From assembly GCA_046316615.1 (NCBI GenBank), contig JBKDAN010000026.1, positions 37,991 to 101,990 on the forward strand: a DNA stretch of 64,000 bases, in the 5' to 3' direction. Source of the stretch: BJHL01 sp040378885 (GTDB lineage: Bacteria > Planctomycetota > Phycisphaerae > Phycisphaerales > UBA1924). A model generated the notes under the pieces. That model was given only the letters and a program-made list of their open reading frames with translations. It was not told the DNA's origin and did no database searches. Of the stretch, positions 1 to 8,640 are shown piece by piece. The translations under genes and the position numbers were made by a program. Each line of letters starts with the position of its first letter. The stretch's first letter is position 1.

Positions 1-1179
1 ATCCGGCTGCTGCGGCTTATCGCGGTGCCCGTAGTGCTGTTCTCGCTAGTTGCCGCGGTGGCGGATGTGGGTGATCTTCGCAAGCTTGGGCGGCTTGGGG
101 GGCTGACTGTCAGCGTGTTTGCGACAACGGCGGTGCTCGCGGTGCTGCTGGGCTTTGGCATGACGTTGCTCGCGCGTCCGGGCGGCAATGTTGAAGCGGA
201 AACTCGTGACAAGATCGTCGCCCAGTTTGCTGATTCCGCGGCCAAGCAGGTTTCGAGTGCGGCGAAGTTCGACAGCGATAACAGCTTGTGGAGCCAAATC
301 GTTGACGCATTCGCTTCTAACCCGTTCAACTCGCTGACGACCGGCAACATGTTGCAGGTCGTGACGACCTCGCTGCTTCTGGGCATCGGCCTGACGCTGG
401 TGACTGACGCGAAACGAAAGCAGGCGGTCGAGATGTTCGAGACGCTTGCGGAAGCGTGCCTGCGCGTGGTTGGGCTGATCATGCATCTCGCGCCATACGC
501 GGTGTTCTGTCTGACGACTGCCATCCTCGCGAATCTGGGGTGGAAGATCCTGGAGTCGGTTCTCGTGTTTGTGCTGGCCACTGTTGCGGGGCTCGCGATC
601 ATTCTGTTTGTGCAGTATCCGGCGCTCATGTACGTCATGACGAGCCGACAGAACCGCATGACGTTCTCCCGGTTCTTCCGAGCCATGGCCCCCGCCAAGC
701 TCCTTGCATTCTCGAGTTCGTCCAGCGCGGCAACGCTCCCTGTCACGATGGCGTGTACACGCAGGCTGGGCGTTTCGGAGCGTGTCACTGGCTTTGTGTG
801 TCCGCTGGGCACGACCATCAACATGGATGGCACGGCGTTCTATCAGGTCATGTGCGTCACGTTCCTGGCGCAGCTCTTCGGCATTGAGCTTTCGTTTGCG
901 CAATACGTGACGATCGGGTTTATGGCGATTCTGGTTGCGATCGGCAGCCCCGGGCTGCCCGGTGCCAGTATCGTGCTGATGGTGTTCATTCTGGATGCGG
1001 TGAAGGTCCCGGTGGAAGGCATTGGCATCATCATCGCTGTGGACCGCATTCTGGATATGTGCAGAACCGTGGTCAACGTTGCGGGTGATGCGGCGGCGAG
1101 CGTGATTGTGGCGAGCAAGGAAGGCGAACTTGCCACGGCAGAGCAAAGTGCAACGCAAGCAGAGGTCGCAAGCCGATAA
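1..1179 (+). CDS. Dicarboxylate/amino acid:cation symporter (DAACS family), 5' end outside the window
   Basis: Inner-membrane secondary transporter of the GltP/DctA family, expected to import dicarboxylates or acidic amino acids with Na+ or H+. The frame is open from base 1 and its first residues (IRLLRLIAVPVVLFSLV) already match the family's conserved helix, so the true start lies upstream; the GTG at 25 is not the start. Family signatures are clear: the serine-rich reentrant loop SSSSAATLPVT, then GTTINMDGTAFYQ, the GSPGLPGASIV segment, and near the C-terminus AVDRILDMCRTVVNVAGD. These residues form the substrate and cation sites. The substrate cannot be decided from sequence. Asparagine synthase starts 9 bases after the stop, suggesting co-transcription. 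Confidence 0.93.
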   Translation: MRLLRLIAVPVVLFSLVAAVADVGDLRKLGRLGGLTVSVFATTAVLAVLLGFGMTLLARPGGNVEAETRDKIVAQFADSAAKQVSSAAKFDSDNSLWSQIVDAFASNPFNSLTTGNMLQVVTTSLLLGIGLTLVTDAKRKQAVEMFETLAEACLRVVGLIMHLAPYAVFCLTTAILANLGWKILESVLVFVLATVAGLAIILFVQYPALMYVMTSRQNRMTFSRFFRAMAPAKLLAFSSSSSAATLPVTMACTRRLGVSERVTGFVCPLGTTINMDGTAFYQVMCVTFLAQLFGIELSFAQYVTIGFMAILVAIGSPGLPGASIVLMVFILDAVKVPVEGIGIIIAVDRILDMCRTVVNVAGDAAASVIVASKEGELATAEQSATQAEVASR

Positions 1180-1188
1180 GCCACAGGC

Positions 1189-3021
1189 ATGTGCGGCATT
1201 CTGGGCATCATCACGCCGAAGGGCACGGTTGCGAACCTCTCTCGAGAGGCGTTCGAGCGTGTGCGTGATGCGATGGCGCACCGCGGACCGGACGGGGCGG
1301 GGACCTGGCAGCGGTACAACGTGCTGCTGGGACACCGGCGGCTGGCAGTGATCGAACCGACGCCCGTGGGGGCGCAGCCGATGCGACTGGTGGACACGCA
1401 GTCTGCGTGGAGCACATGGAGCACGCCGCGCGCGGTGATTGTGTACAACGGTGAGCTGTACAACACCCAGTGGCTGCAAGAGCAACTAGACCGAGGCGGT
1501 CGACGCTGCGTTTCGCTCTCCGATACGGAAACGCTGCTGCGGTGGATCGATCGGTATGGCGCAGCAGGTCTGCCAATGCTCCGCGGCATGTATGCGTTCG
1601 GCGTCTGGCGAGATGACCAGGAGGAACTGGTTGTCGCTCGCGATCCGCTGGGTATCAAGCCCCTGTACTACGCGATGGTCACCAGCGGCGGTGTCGAGCA
1701 CTTCTGCTTTGCGAGCGAACTGCAGGCGATGGAGAAGCTGCTCGGCGCACTACACGTCTCGTGCGAGCCGGACATGGTGACGGTGAGCGCGTACATGACG
1801 ACGATCCGGACAACCCTGGGCTCGCGCACTCTGCTGCGCGGGGTGCAATGTGTGCAGCCGGGCGAGTATCTGGTTGTGAAGGCGAGCGATGCGACGCTGC
1901 GGGTGGAACGCGGGCGGACCACATTGCCGACGAGCAAAGCCATCACCAGCGGCGATGCACATGTTTTTCGTGAGATGACACGCGATGTTGTGCGTGACAG
2001 CGTGAAGGCGCACCTGATCAGTGATGTGCCGGTCTGCACGTTGCTCTCGGGTGGTCTTGACAGTGCGATTGTGGCAAGCGTTTCGCGCACGTCGCTTTCG
2101 TTCTGTGCCGGTGCGCAGGAGCCTGGGTTCGAGAGTCCTGACTTTGCGTTCGCTCGTGAGGCTGCATCGCTGTATGGCATGCAGCATACTGAAGCGGTCG
2201 TGACACGCGAGCACTTTGCTCAGCAGTGGCCCGCGATGGTCCGTCACAACCGGCAGCCGCTCAGCACGCCCAACGAAGTGGCGATTCATCACGTTGCGAC
2301 GACATTGCGGGCTGCGGGGTGTGTCGTCACACTGTCTGGCGAAGGAGCTGATGAGCTCTTTGGCGGTTACGACCTCGCGCTGCTGCAGGCACGGGAGGCG
2401 TGGCGATCAGGACGCGTGCGATCGCCGCATGATGCGGGTGAGTTTGAACTTGATACCACCGCGTGGATCGGGCGTGCCCTGAAGCAGCAGGTATTGACGC
2501 CCGACGCGTACAGAGCCGCGGAAGGGGACGAACATCTCACGCAGCACTATCGCGATGCGTTCGCAAGCGTTGCTGAAGGTGCGGCAAGTGACGATCCTTT
2601 GCAGATGCACCTGCGGTGGCAACGCAGTATCAATCTCACGGGACTGCTTCAGCGACTTGATACGTCGACGATGATGGCAAGCGTTGAGGGGCGAACGCCG
2701 TTCGCTGACGTTCGGGTCATGCAACTTGCAGAACAGTTGCCTCTGCATGAGAAGCTGCGGACCGAGGCTTCCGGCGTGACAACCAAGGCGATTCTGCGGG
2801 AAGCATTTGCAGACGATGTCCTCGCGTCGATCCTGCGAAGACCCAAGGCGAGTTTTCCGCTGCCCTTCCAGAAGTGGATGGCGGACCTCGCGCCGGCACT
2901 TGAAAGAAGTGAGTTCGTCAAGTCGATTATTTCGCCTGGAGTACTCGAGCAGGTGCGTCGAGAACCGTCGACGCACTGGCATCTTGCGTGGCCACTCATC
3001 AATGTGGCATTGTGGCGATAG
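1189..3021 (+). CDS. asnB: Asparagine synthase (glutamine-hydrolysing)
   Basis: Transfers the amide nitrogen of glutamine to aspartate with ATP, giving asparagine, or acts on a related substrate in the same superfamily. The protein is 610 aa, a usual AsnB length. It starts MCGILGI, so Cys2 is the N-terminal nucleophile of the class II glutaminase domain (about 1-210, with NGELYN near residue 88). The synthetase domain has the ATP pyrophosphatase loop SGGLDS at 287-292 and LSGEGADELFGGY near 382. It lies 9 bases after the symporter gene, so uptake of an acidic amino acid and its amidation may be coupled. AsnB-like proteins also serve in cell-surface glycan or peptide modification; nothing here singles out that role. 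Confidence 0.92.
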   Translation: MCGILGIITPKGTVANLSREAFERVRDAMAHRGPDGAGTWQRYNVLLGHRRLAVIEPTPVGAQPMRLVDTQSAWSTWSTPRAVIVYNGELYNTQWLQEQLDRGGRRCVSLSDTETLLRWIDRYGAAGLPMLRGMYAFGVWRDDQEELVVARDPLGIKPLYYAMVTSGGVEHFCFASELQAMEKLLGALHVSCEPDMVTVSAYMTTIRTTLGSRTLLRGVQCVQPGEYLVVKASDATLRVERGRTTLPTSKAITSGDAHVFREMTRDVVRDSVKAHLISDVPVCTLLSGGLDSAIVASVSRTSLSFCAGAQEPGFESPDFAFAREAASLYGMQHTEAVVTREHFAQQWPAMVRHNRQPLSTPNEVAIHHVATTLRAAGCVVTLSGEGADELFGGYDLALLQAREAWRSGRVRSPHDAGEFELDTTAWIGRALKQQVLTPDAYRAAEGDEHLTQHYRDAFASVAEGAASDDPLQMHLRWQRSINLTGLLQRLDTSTMMASVEGRTPFADVRVMQLAEQLPLHEKLRTEASGVTTKAILREAFADDVLASILRRPKASFPLPFQKWMADLAPALERSEFVKSIISPGVLEQVRREPSTHWHLAWPLINVALWR

Positions 3022-3121
3022 TGCGTGGCACATTCGGAATGATCGATACAGACGGCATGGTCGTAGCGGGCTGGCCGTGGGTTTACTTCTCCGGGAAGCT
3101 GAGAGTTTCGATAGAGCGAGC

Positions 3122-3886
3122 ATGGGATTGAACTGGCTCACGGGCGAAGCGCCCAAGCAGCATCGCATGCGCCTTGCCGAGCGACATGAAGCTCACGGGC
3201 TGCGTTGTCCCTTGGGAGAGCTGCTCGATCTTTCCGTGACAGGGCTGCGCTGCAAGTGCGAACAGAAGCCACAGGTTGCCAAGGGCGCGATCATCCCGCT
3301 TGTACTGCAAAACAACAGTCAGACGATTCGTCTGATGGCACGCGTGGTGTGGGTGCGCAAAGCCGGCCTGATCGGCGGTACGTGGCAGGTAGGACTTCAC
3401 TTTCTTGATGTGCGGCCTGGCATTCGTGCGGCGATTGAGCAATTCGCGAAGTACGGATTCATCCAGAATCTAGGGGAGTCAAGCGCGACCGACAGCAAGC
3501 CAGTCGCGACACCGGCCCCGAGTCCTGTGGCGACACCACCGCCCCAACAGCCGCCACAGGGACAGACGACGAGCGAGCAGGAGCCTCTGAAGGCTGCTCC
3601 ACCTCCGCCCCAGGACCCGACTTCAGCGAAGTACGCGACTGTCGAGATCGAGGATCTGTATCGTCACTTGGGATTGACGATCAACGCGACTGATGCGGCG
3701 ATTCATGCTGCATACCGGGAGATTGCGAAGCGACTGCATCCGGATCACAATCCTGATCCGGCTGCTCAGGAGCAGTTCATCTTCATCACGAAGGCTTACG
3801 GCGTACTTCGTGATGCTGGCAAGCGCGCGAAGTATGATGCCATGCTGCGTGCGAGTCAGCAGGGTCGCGGCACGAACGCCGCGTGA
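3122..3886 (+). CDS. PilZ domain - proline-rich linker - J-domain fusion protein
   Basis: A 254-aa protein joining a cyclic-di-GMP receptor domain to an Hsp70 co-chaperone domain. Residues about 10-115 look like PilZ: an RLAER (RxxxR) motif is followed by DLSVTG (DxSxxG), the two c-di-GMP contact motifs. Residues about 120-170 are rich in Pro, Ala, Thr and Gln. The C-terminal 70 residues are a J-domain with DLYRHLGL, the diagnostic HPD tripeptide in KRLHPDHNPD, and KAYGVLRDAGKRAKYD. The ATG at 3122 is chosen because domain similarity begins just after it; the frame is open further upstream but runs into asnB. It ends 4 bases from the convergent flippase-like gene. Role inferred: c-di-GMP-controlled recruitment of DnaK to a target. 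Confidence 0.82.
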   Translation: MGLNWLTGEAPKQHRMRLAERHEAHGLRCPLGELLDLSVTGLRCKCEQKPQVAKGAIIPLVLQNNSQTIRLMARVVWVRKAGLIGGTWQVGLHFLDVRPGIRAAIEQFAKYGFIQNLGESSATDSKPVATPAPSPVATPPPQQPPQGQTTSEQEPLKAAPPPPQDPTSAKYATVEIEDLYRHLGLTINATDAAIHAAYREIAKRLHPDHNPDPAAQEQFIFITKAYGVLRDAGKRAKYDAMLRASQQGRGTNAA

Positions 3887-3890
3887 GCGT

Positions 3891-4880
3891 TTAGTGATCC
3901 TTGCGGAGCAGCCGGTCAGGCCGGAGCCAGATCCACGCGGCCGCTGCGCACACGCCGGCAGTGGCAAGTCGGACGGCTGTTGTCAACAGCGCGAGATTGA
4001 TTCCATCCTGCAGATCCAGGCCGATCATCTTTGCAGCGCCAGCGGTTCCCGCTTCGGCGAAACCCAACGCGCCCGCAGGGGCACCGGCGTTGAGAAGCAG
4101 GTAGACCGAACCGAGTTGTGCGCTCTCGGAGATTGAGATACTGACACCCAGGATCGCGCCTGCGATCGCAAAGCGAGCGGCGAAGGTTGCGATATCGATC
4201 GCCCGTATCGCCAGGCCCGCTGCGACAGCGGATGGACTGCTGATGAGATCTGTTGTGCCCAGCGTGAGCATGCGAAGGAACTTCGTGTCTAACCGGCGAG
4301 ACAACTGACCCACGCCCACGATGGCACACCAGGCTGCGACAAGCAGACCAGTCGCGAGAGCGACGATTGGGAGCAATGTGGGCTGCGGCCAGATACGTGA
4401 TGCGAGAATCGCGCCGACGGCGCATGCGGAGATGGCTGCCATGGTCACGCCTCCGAAGGCGATGAACCAACTGACGAGACTCTTGAGCTCAACCTTGTGC
4501 CGACGGACGTGAATAGCGCTTCGCACAATCATGCCGAGCTTGAAGGGGAGGATGGACAAGAAAACTGCGATGGCGTTGGTTCCCATCACCTCGGCGAACG
4601 GCAACTTTCGTCGGGGCGAAAGGGCGACCCAGAAGTTCATCGCATCGAGCGCGATGGAAAGCAGTGAAAGCCCGATCAAGGCCAAGACAAGGTTGGGCGA
4701 GGCGTTCCGCAGGTTCTCCAGAGCCTCGCGGTTGTCGCCACTGGTGGCGAGCCGAAGGGCCCACACCATGAGTCCCAGCCCGATGAGAAGGCCCACCACC
4801 TGCACGATCTGCTGCGTGCGGCCAAGGCGAGGCGAGGATGCCTCCTGAGCCTGAGGCGGGGCAGACGACTGGCTGCTCAT
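3891..4880 (-). CDS. Lysylphosphatidylglycerol synthase-type transmembrane protein (UPF0104 family)
   Basis: Polytopic inner-membrane protein of 329 aa with about eight hydrophobic segments, resembling the LPG_synthase_TM (AglD/MprF N-terminal) family that flips or stabilises lipid-linked molecules. The start at 4880 (MSSQSSAP...) is chosen because the first hydrophobic segment begins near residue 28; the frame stays open to 5195 but overlaps the divergent glycosyltransferase gene. No soluble aminoacyltransferase domain is attached. The divergent neighbour is a polyprenyl-phosphate-type GT2 enzyme, and such membrane proteins are often found beside GT2 genes, so a shared role in lipid-linked sugar handling is likely. 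The exact substrate is unknown. Confidence 0.75.
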   Translation of the reverse strand: MSSQSSAPPQAQEASSPRLGRTQQIVQVVGLLIGLGLMVWALRLATSGDNREALENLRNASPNLVLALIGLSLLSIALDAMNFWVALSPRRKLPFAEVMGTNAIAVFLSILPFKLGMIVRSAIHVRRHKVELKSLVSWFIAFGGVTMAAISACAVGAILASRIWPQPTLLPIVALATGLLVAAWCAIVGVGQLSRRLDTKFLRMLTLGTTDLISSPSAVAAGLAIRAIDIATFAARFAIAGAILGVSISISESAQLGSVYLLLNAGAPAGALGFAEAGTAGAAKMIGLDLQDGINLALLTTAVRLATAGVCAAAAWIWLRPDRLLRKDH

Positions 4881-4947
4881 TGGCCCAGCATACGCCTCCA
4901 ACCGGGCCGGTTGCGGCCATGGGCGAGGCGTGCTACCACTATGTCGC

Positions 4948-5631
4948 GTGATCGTCTCTGTTGTCATCCCGGCGTTCAATGAGCAGGCCACGATCGCCAC
5001 GACTATCGGCCGCGTGCGGGCGACTGGACTCGTGAGTGAAATCATCGTCGTTGATGATGCAAGCAGCGACCAGACACCTGCGATTGTCTCGGGCCTCAAG
5101 GCGAGCGACCTCGTGTCGATTCGGCATGAGAACAACCGCGGCAAAGGGGCTGCCCTGCGCACGGGTTTCCAGCATGCGCGGGGCGACATCGTCATCGTGC
5201 AAGATGCCGATGCGGAATATGACCCGGCGGACTATGCCCGGCTGCTTGCGCCGATAAGGGATGGCAAGGCTGATGTCGTCCTCGGCAGCCGCTTTGCGGG
5301 CGGCGAGGCGCATCGGGTGCTGTTCTTCTGGCACAGCGTGGGCAATCGGGTGCTGACCCTCGCCAGCAACGCTTTGACGAATCTCAACCTGACAGACATG
5401 GAGTGCGGGTTCAAGGTGTTCCGCAAGGATGTACTCGCGCGGGTAACGGTGGAAGAAGAGCGGTTCGGGTTTGAACCTGAGATTGTCGCGAAGGTGGCGC
5501 GGCTGGATGTTCGTATCTTCGAGGTCGGCGTGAGCTACAACGGGCGCACGTATGCTGAGGGGAAGAAGATCACATGGCGTGACGGCGTTGCGGCGTTGTG
5601 GTGCATCGTGAAGTACAACGTGCTGCGATGA
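4948..5631 (+). CDS. Glycosyltransferase family 2 (dolichyl/undecaprenyl-phosphate sugar synthase-like)
   Basis: Cytoplasmic GT-A fold enzyme of 227 aa, similar to dolichol-phosphate mannosyltransferase-type proteins that put a sugar on a polyprenyl phosphate carrier. N-terminal motif SVVIPAFNEQ, then IIVVDDASSD for nucleotide-sugar binding, the metal-binding DAD in QDADAEYDP, and GSRFAGGE; the acceptor region is DMECGFKVFRKDV. The GTG at 4948 is chosen because it puts the core motif four residues from the N-terminus; an upstream GTG at 4930 is possible. It has no C-terminal membrane anchor, as in the short DPM1 type. The thymidine kinase gene follows within 30 bases. Confidence 0.87.
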   Translation: MIVSVVIPAFNEQATIATTIGRVRATGLVSEIIVVDDASSDQTPAIVSGLKASDLVSIRHENNRGKGAALRTGFQHARGDIVIVQDADAEYDPADYARLLAPIRDGKADVVLGSRFAGGEAHRVLFFWHSVGNRVLTLASNALTNLNLTDMECGFKVFRKDVLARVTVEEERFGFEPEIVAKVARLDVRIFEVGVSYNGRTYAEGKKITWRDGVAALWCIVKYNVLR

Positions 5632-5657
5632 CGCGGGCTGAAAGGCGAACGACCACT

Positions 5658-6230
5658 ATGGCGAATGCAGAGTCCACGACGGCAGCTACAGATCAGCCCA
5701 ACGGCACGCTCGAGGTTGTCTGCGGTCCCATGTTCGCAGGCAAGACCTCGCTGTTGATTGAGCGCATCGCGCAGGCACAATCGCGGGGCGCGAGCACGAT
5801 TGCTTTCAAGCATGCGAGCGACACGCGGTATCACGCCACGCATCTTGCCACGCATGCCGGAAGGCAGGTGCCCGCGCATGCCGTGTGTGATCCGATCGAG
5901 TTGGTGTCGAGGCTGGGCAGGGCGCAGGTGGTGCTGATCGATGAAGCTCACTTCTTCGGGGCTTGGCTGTGGGACATCATCGTGCCGATTCTGCGGGATC
6001 GGCGCACGCTGATCGTCGCGGGGGTGGAGCGGGATCACACGGGCAAGCCGTTTGACCCGTTTCCTCGACTGCTGGTGGAAGCAGATGTTGTCACGAAGCT
6101 CAGTGGGCCTTGCTCGCGATGCGGGAAGCCGGCGATTCACAGTCAGCGCATGATCGCAGAAATGTCGCGATTGGTTGTCGGTGGAAGCGATCTGTATCAG
6201 GCCCGATGCCGGGAGTGCTTTCTGAAGTAA
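5658..6230 (+). CDS. tdk: Thymidine kinase
   Basis: Type II thymidine kinase of 190 aa, which phosphorylates thymidine to dTMP with ATP in salvage. Visible features: P-loop GPMFAGKTSLL (23-33), the Walker B-like LIDEAHFF (about 93-100) and a zinc ribbon with CSRC plus a C-terminal CREC. The ATG at 5658 is preceded by AAAGGCG; an ATG at 5628 overlaps the glycosyltransferase stop (ATGA) and would add ten residues, so the start is not certain. The last residues end 16 bases before the convergent phosphatase gene. With the nucleoside transporter and uridine-kinase-like gene at 26.9-28.8 kb it indicates nucleoside salvage. Confidence 0.93.
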   Translation: MANAESTTAATDQPNGTLEVVCGPMFAGKTSLLIERIAQAQSRGASTIAFKHASDTRYHATHLATHAGRQVPAHAVCDPIELVSRLGRAQVVLIDEAHFFGAWLWDIIVPILRDRRTLIVAGVERDHTGKPFDPFPRLLVEADVVTKLSGPCSRCGKPAIHSQRMIAEMSRLVVGGSDLYQARCRECFLK

Positions 6231-6246
6231 CGGTTGCGGAAGACGT

Positions 6247-6735
6247 TCAGCGCTTCATGAGTGAGTCGAGTAAGCCCTCGCTGGCGCGCCACAGCATGGC
6301 GTAGACCTTGTCGAAACCGTCGTGGCCGCCGTAGTAGGGATCGGGAACTTCGAGCAGGTGGTTGTCCCCGCGAGCAACAGCATCGGCGAGGGTTTTGTCG
6401 AATGACCGAAAGAGCTTCACTCTGTCGCGAGGAAAGCCGAGGTCAATGAGATCCGACTCGTTGCGCTGATCCATGGCGAGCAGCAGGTCGAAACGCTCAA
6501 TATCGTCATCGCAGACCTGGCGGGCGGCGTGTTCAAGCTCGATGCCGTTCTTGGTAGCGACCATCACGCTGCGCGGGTCGGCAGGGCCGCCGGCGTGAAA
6601 GTCGCTCGTGCCGCAACTGTCAACGATGAACCGCTCACGGACACCGCGTTCGCGTGCCTGATGTTCAAAGATGACACGAGCGAGCGGGCTGCGGCAGATA
6701 TTCCCGAGGCACACGAACAGCAACGCGGTAGCCAT
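6247..6735 (-). CDS. Low-molecular-weight protein tyrosine phosphatase
   Basis: Cytosolic phosphatase of 162 aa. The catalytic P-loop CLGNICRSP occupies residues 9-17, with nucleophile Cys9 and Arg15, and the general-acid Asp lies in the conserved DPYYGG near residue 131. Bacterial members dephosphorylate tyrosine kinases controlling exopolysaccharide, or small phosphomolecules or arsenate; no such partner gene is next to it. It converges with tdk and lies 33 bases after the permease gene on the same strand, so it may be the second gene of that transcript. Confidence 0.92.
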   Translation of the reverse strand: MATALLFVCLGNICRSPLARVIFEHQARERGVRERFIVDSCGTSDFHAGGPADPRSVMVATKNGIELEHAARQVCDDDIERFDLLLAMDQRNESDLIDLGFPRDRVKLFRSFDKTLADAVARGDNHLLEVPDPYYGGHDGFDKVYAMLWRASEGLLDSLMKR

Positions 6736-6768
6736 GCATGAAGGTACGCACCGCGCGCCGAGCGGCGA

Positions 6769-8100
6769 TCAGTCGTGTCGCAGGGCGACGATCGGGTCTT
6801 GCTTCGCAGCTTTCCGGGCTGGATAGATGCCGAAGACCAATCCCGTTGCAACCGCCACGGAGAAACTGATAATGACGCTGCCGAGCGTCACGGCGGTTGG
6901 CGCCTTGGCGTCCGCGGGGAAGAACTGGCCGATCATGGGCAGGGTGGGCAGAATGTCAACGAGCTTACCCAAGCCCAGCGAGAACCCGATGCCCAGCAGC
7001 ACGCCCACGATACCGCCGGTTGTGCTGAGCACGCTTGTTTCGACGAGGAACTGCCACTGAATGTGCTTGCGAGTCGCTCCGAGCGCTCGGCGGATACCGA
7101 TCTCTCGAGTACGCTCGGTAACGCTGGCGAGCATGATGTTCATGATGCCGATACCGCCCACGAGCAGGGCGATGCCGGCGATGGAACCGAAGACGAGCTG
7201 ATACTGGAGGGCTTGCTTGCGTGCGGTTTCGAGCAGTTCGTAAGGCACGAACAGGCCGACGTCAGTCATTCCCGTGCGGCGAGTCTCGAGGACGCGCTGG
7301 AGGCGTTCGGCGATGCCAAGCACTTCACCGCGTGTACGGGCGGAGACGAAAACTTCGGAAACCTGCACCTCCTGATTGTCGAAGCTGCCTGCGGTTCTGC
7401 GGCTGGTGGTGTCGCCGAAGGTTTCGCGGGCGGTTGTCATGGGCACGTGCACGTCTTGATTGAGATCGCGACCGACCATGCTGGCACCCGCACCGCCGGC
7501 GAAGCCGACGGGCTTGAGGACACCGATCACGGTGAAGACCTTCTGGTCAATGCGGAGCGTCTGGCCCAAGGGGTCTTCGAGGGGGAAGAAGTTCTCGGCG
7601 ACTTTCGCGCCGATGACGCAGACGAGCGATCGCTCCTGCATGTCGCCCTCGCTCAGGTAGCGACCGCGATCAACGGTGAGATTGGCAACTTTCATCAGTT
7701 CGGGCGTGGTGCCGAACGCCTGGCTGGTGATGCGTTTCTCGTTGCGGAGAATCTGACTGCCAATCGCTTTGACAGGCACGATGTACTCAGCGTCGGGAAA
7801 GTGATACTGAATGTTCTCGAACTCTTGACGCGTGAGGCCGAATCGGGTGATCCAGCCGGCGCGGTTGCCCTGCTGCTGATTCTGGGTCTCCGGAGGTTTT
7901 TGGCTCCGCACGATGATGTTACGAGCACCCAGTGCTTCGATCTGTGCCAGGGCCTCACGTGTGCTGCCTTCACCCAGACTGCTCATCACGATAACGCTGG
8001 CGACGCCCAGAATGATGCCCAGCGCAGTGAGGATGCTGCGCAGCAGGTGCAACCGCAAACTGGTGAGACCGAGCCGAATGGTTTCGAGAAGGAACGTCAT
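6769..8100 (-). CDS. ABC transporter permease, MacB/FtsX type
   Basis: Inner-membrane subunit of a mechanotransmission-type ABC system, 443 aa. One transmembrane helix near residues 17-40 precedes a large periplasmic MacB-like core domain (about 45-280). Three C-terminal helices contain the FtsX signature ERTREIGIRRALGATRKHI. The last residues (PARKAAKQDPIVALRHD) are the typical FtsX end. No ATP-binding gene is adjacent in this window, so its LolD/MacB-like ATPase must be elsewhere. Substrate is unknown; candidates are lipoproteins, peptides or signalling to periplasmic enzymes. Confidence 0.9.
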   Translation of the reverse strand: MTFLLETIRLGLTSLRLHLLRSILTALGIILGVASVIVMSSLGEGSTREALAQIEALGARNIIVRSQKPPETQNQQQGNRAGWITRFGLTRQEFENIQYHFPDAEYIVPVKAIGSQILRNEKRITSQAFGTTPELMKVANLTVDRGRYLSEGDMQERSLVCVIGAKVAENFFPLEDPLGQTLRIDQKVFTVIGVLKPVGFAGGAGASMVGRDLNQDVHVPMTTARETFGDTTSRRTAGSFDNQEVQVSEVFVSARTRGEVLGIAERLQRVLETRRTGMTDVGLFVPYELLETARKQALQYQLVFGSIAGIALLVGGIGIMNIMLASVTERTREIGIRRALGATRKHIQWQFLVETSVLSTTGGIVGVLLGIGFSLGLGKLVDILPTLPMIGQFFPADAKAPTAVTLGSVIISFSVAVATGLVFGIYPARKAAKQDPIVALRHD

Positions 8101-8303
8101 GGTGTGGCGATGCGAACAGTGAACTGAAGTGCCAGCGAGGATTTTTCGCTGAACACTGCATGATAGTTTCCAATTGTTTGGTTCTGCGAGAGGTTTCTGG
8201 TAGGATGTGTGTTCCCTGTCTTGCGGGGTATCTGCGAGGCAGGCTGTTGCGCGAGTTCGGACATGTGCTGGAGAGCACCCGCTTGAAGGTCGATACAGAC
8301 GTC

Positions 8304-8618
8304 ATGGACCAGCCCCACCACTCAACCAGCCTGCCGAAGCCGCAGGTGGTTGTACGCGCTGAAGAAGAGGTGGACGGCGGCTGGCTGTACGATTTGGAAG
8401 TCACGTGCAACGCCCACACCACCCATTACACCGTGATGCTGGGGTGGCGGGACCATGACTATTGGTCGGGCGGGGCGGTAGCACCATCACGCGTTGTGAC
8501 CAGCCTGATTGAGTACGCGCTCGCCCGAGCGGGGGTGCAGCTTCCCGCATCCTTTGATGCCGGACGGGTTCGGCGCATTGTGCCGCAGGTTGATCAGGAA
8601 CTACGCTGGGCAATCTGA
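8304..8618 (+). CDS. Hypothetical small protein
   Basis: A 104-aa protein of unknown family. The ATG at 8304 (MDQPHHSTSL) was preferred, as the composition upstream looks less protein-like, but the frame is open to an ATG at 8160, which would add 48 residues including a CVPC pair. The core alternates charged and aromatic residues (DGGWLYDLEV, TVMLGWRDHDYW), suggesting a small beta-rich cytosolic domain. No signal peptide or membrane segment. It stands alone on the plus strand between the permease and queE, converging on queE with 22 bases between the stops. Confidence 0.6.
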   Translation: MDQPHHSTSLPKPQVVVRAEEEVDGGWLYDLEVTCNAHTTHYTVMLGWRDHDYWSGGAVAPSRVVTSLIEYALARAGVQLPASFDAGRVRRIVPQVDQELRWAI

Positions 8619-8640
8619 TCCGCCACATATCGCGAGACGT

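Noticed and set aside
46..1485. A 479-codon minus-strand frame opposite the symporter and asnB start
   Set aside because: Arg- and His-rich translation typical of antisense reading in GC-rich genes, crossing two real gene boundaries.
6775..8127. A 450-codon plus-strand frame opposite the permease gene
   Set aside because: Acidic, Asp/Glu/Gly-rich translation without domains; the minus-strand protein has all FtsX/MacB features.
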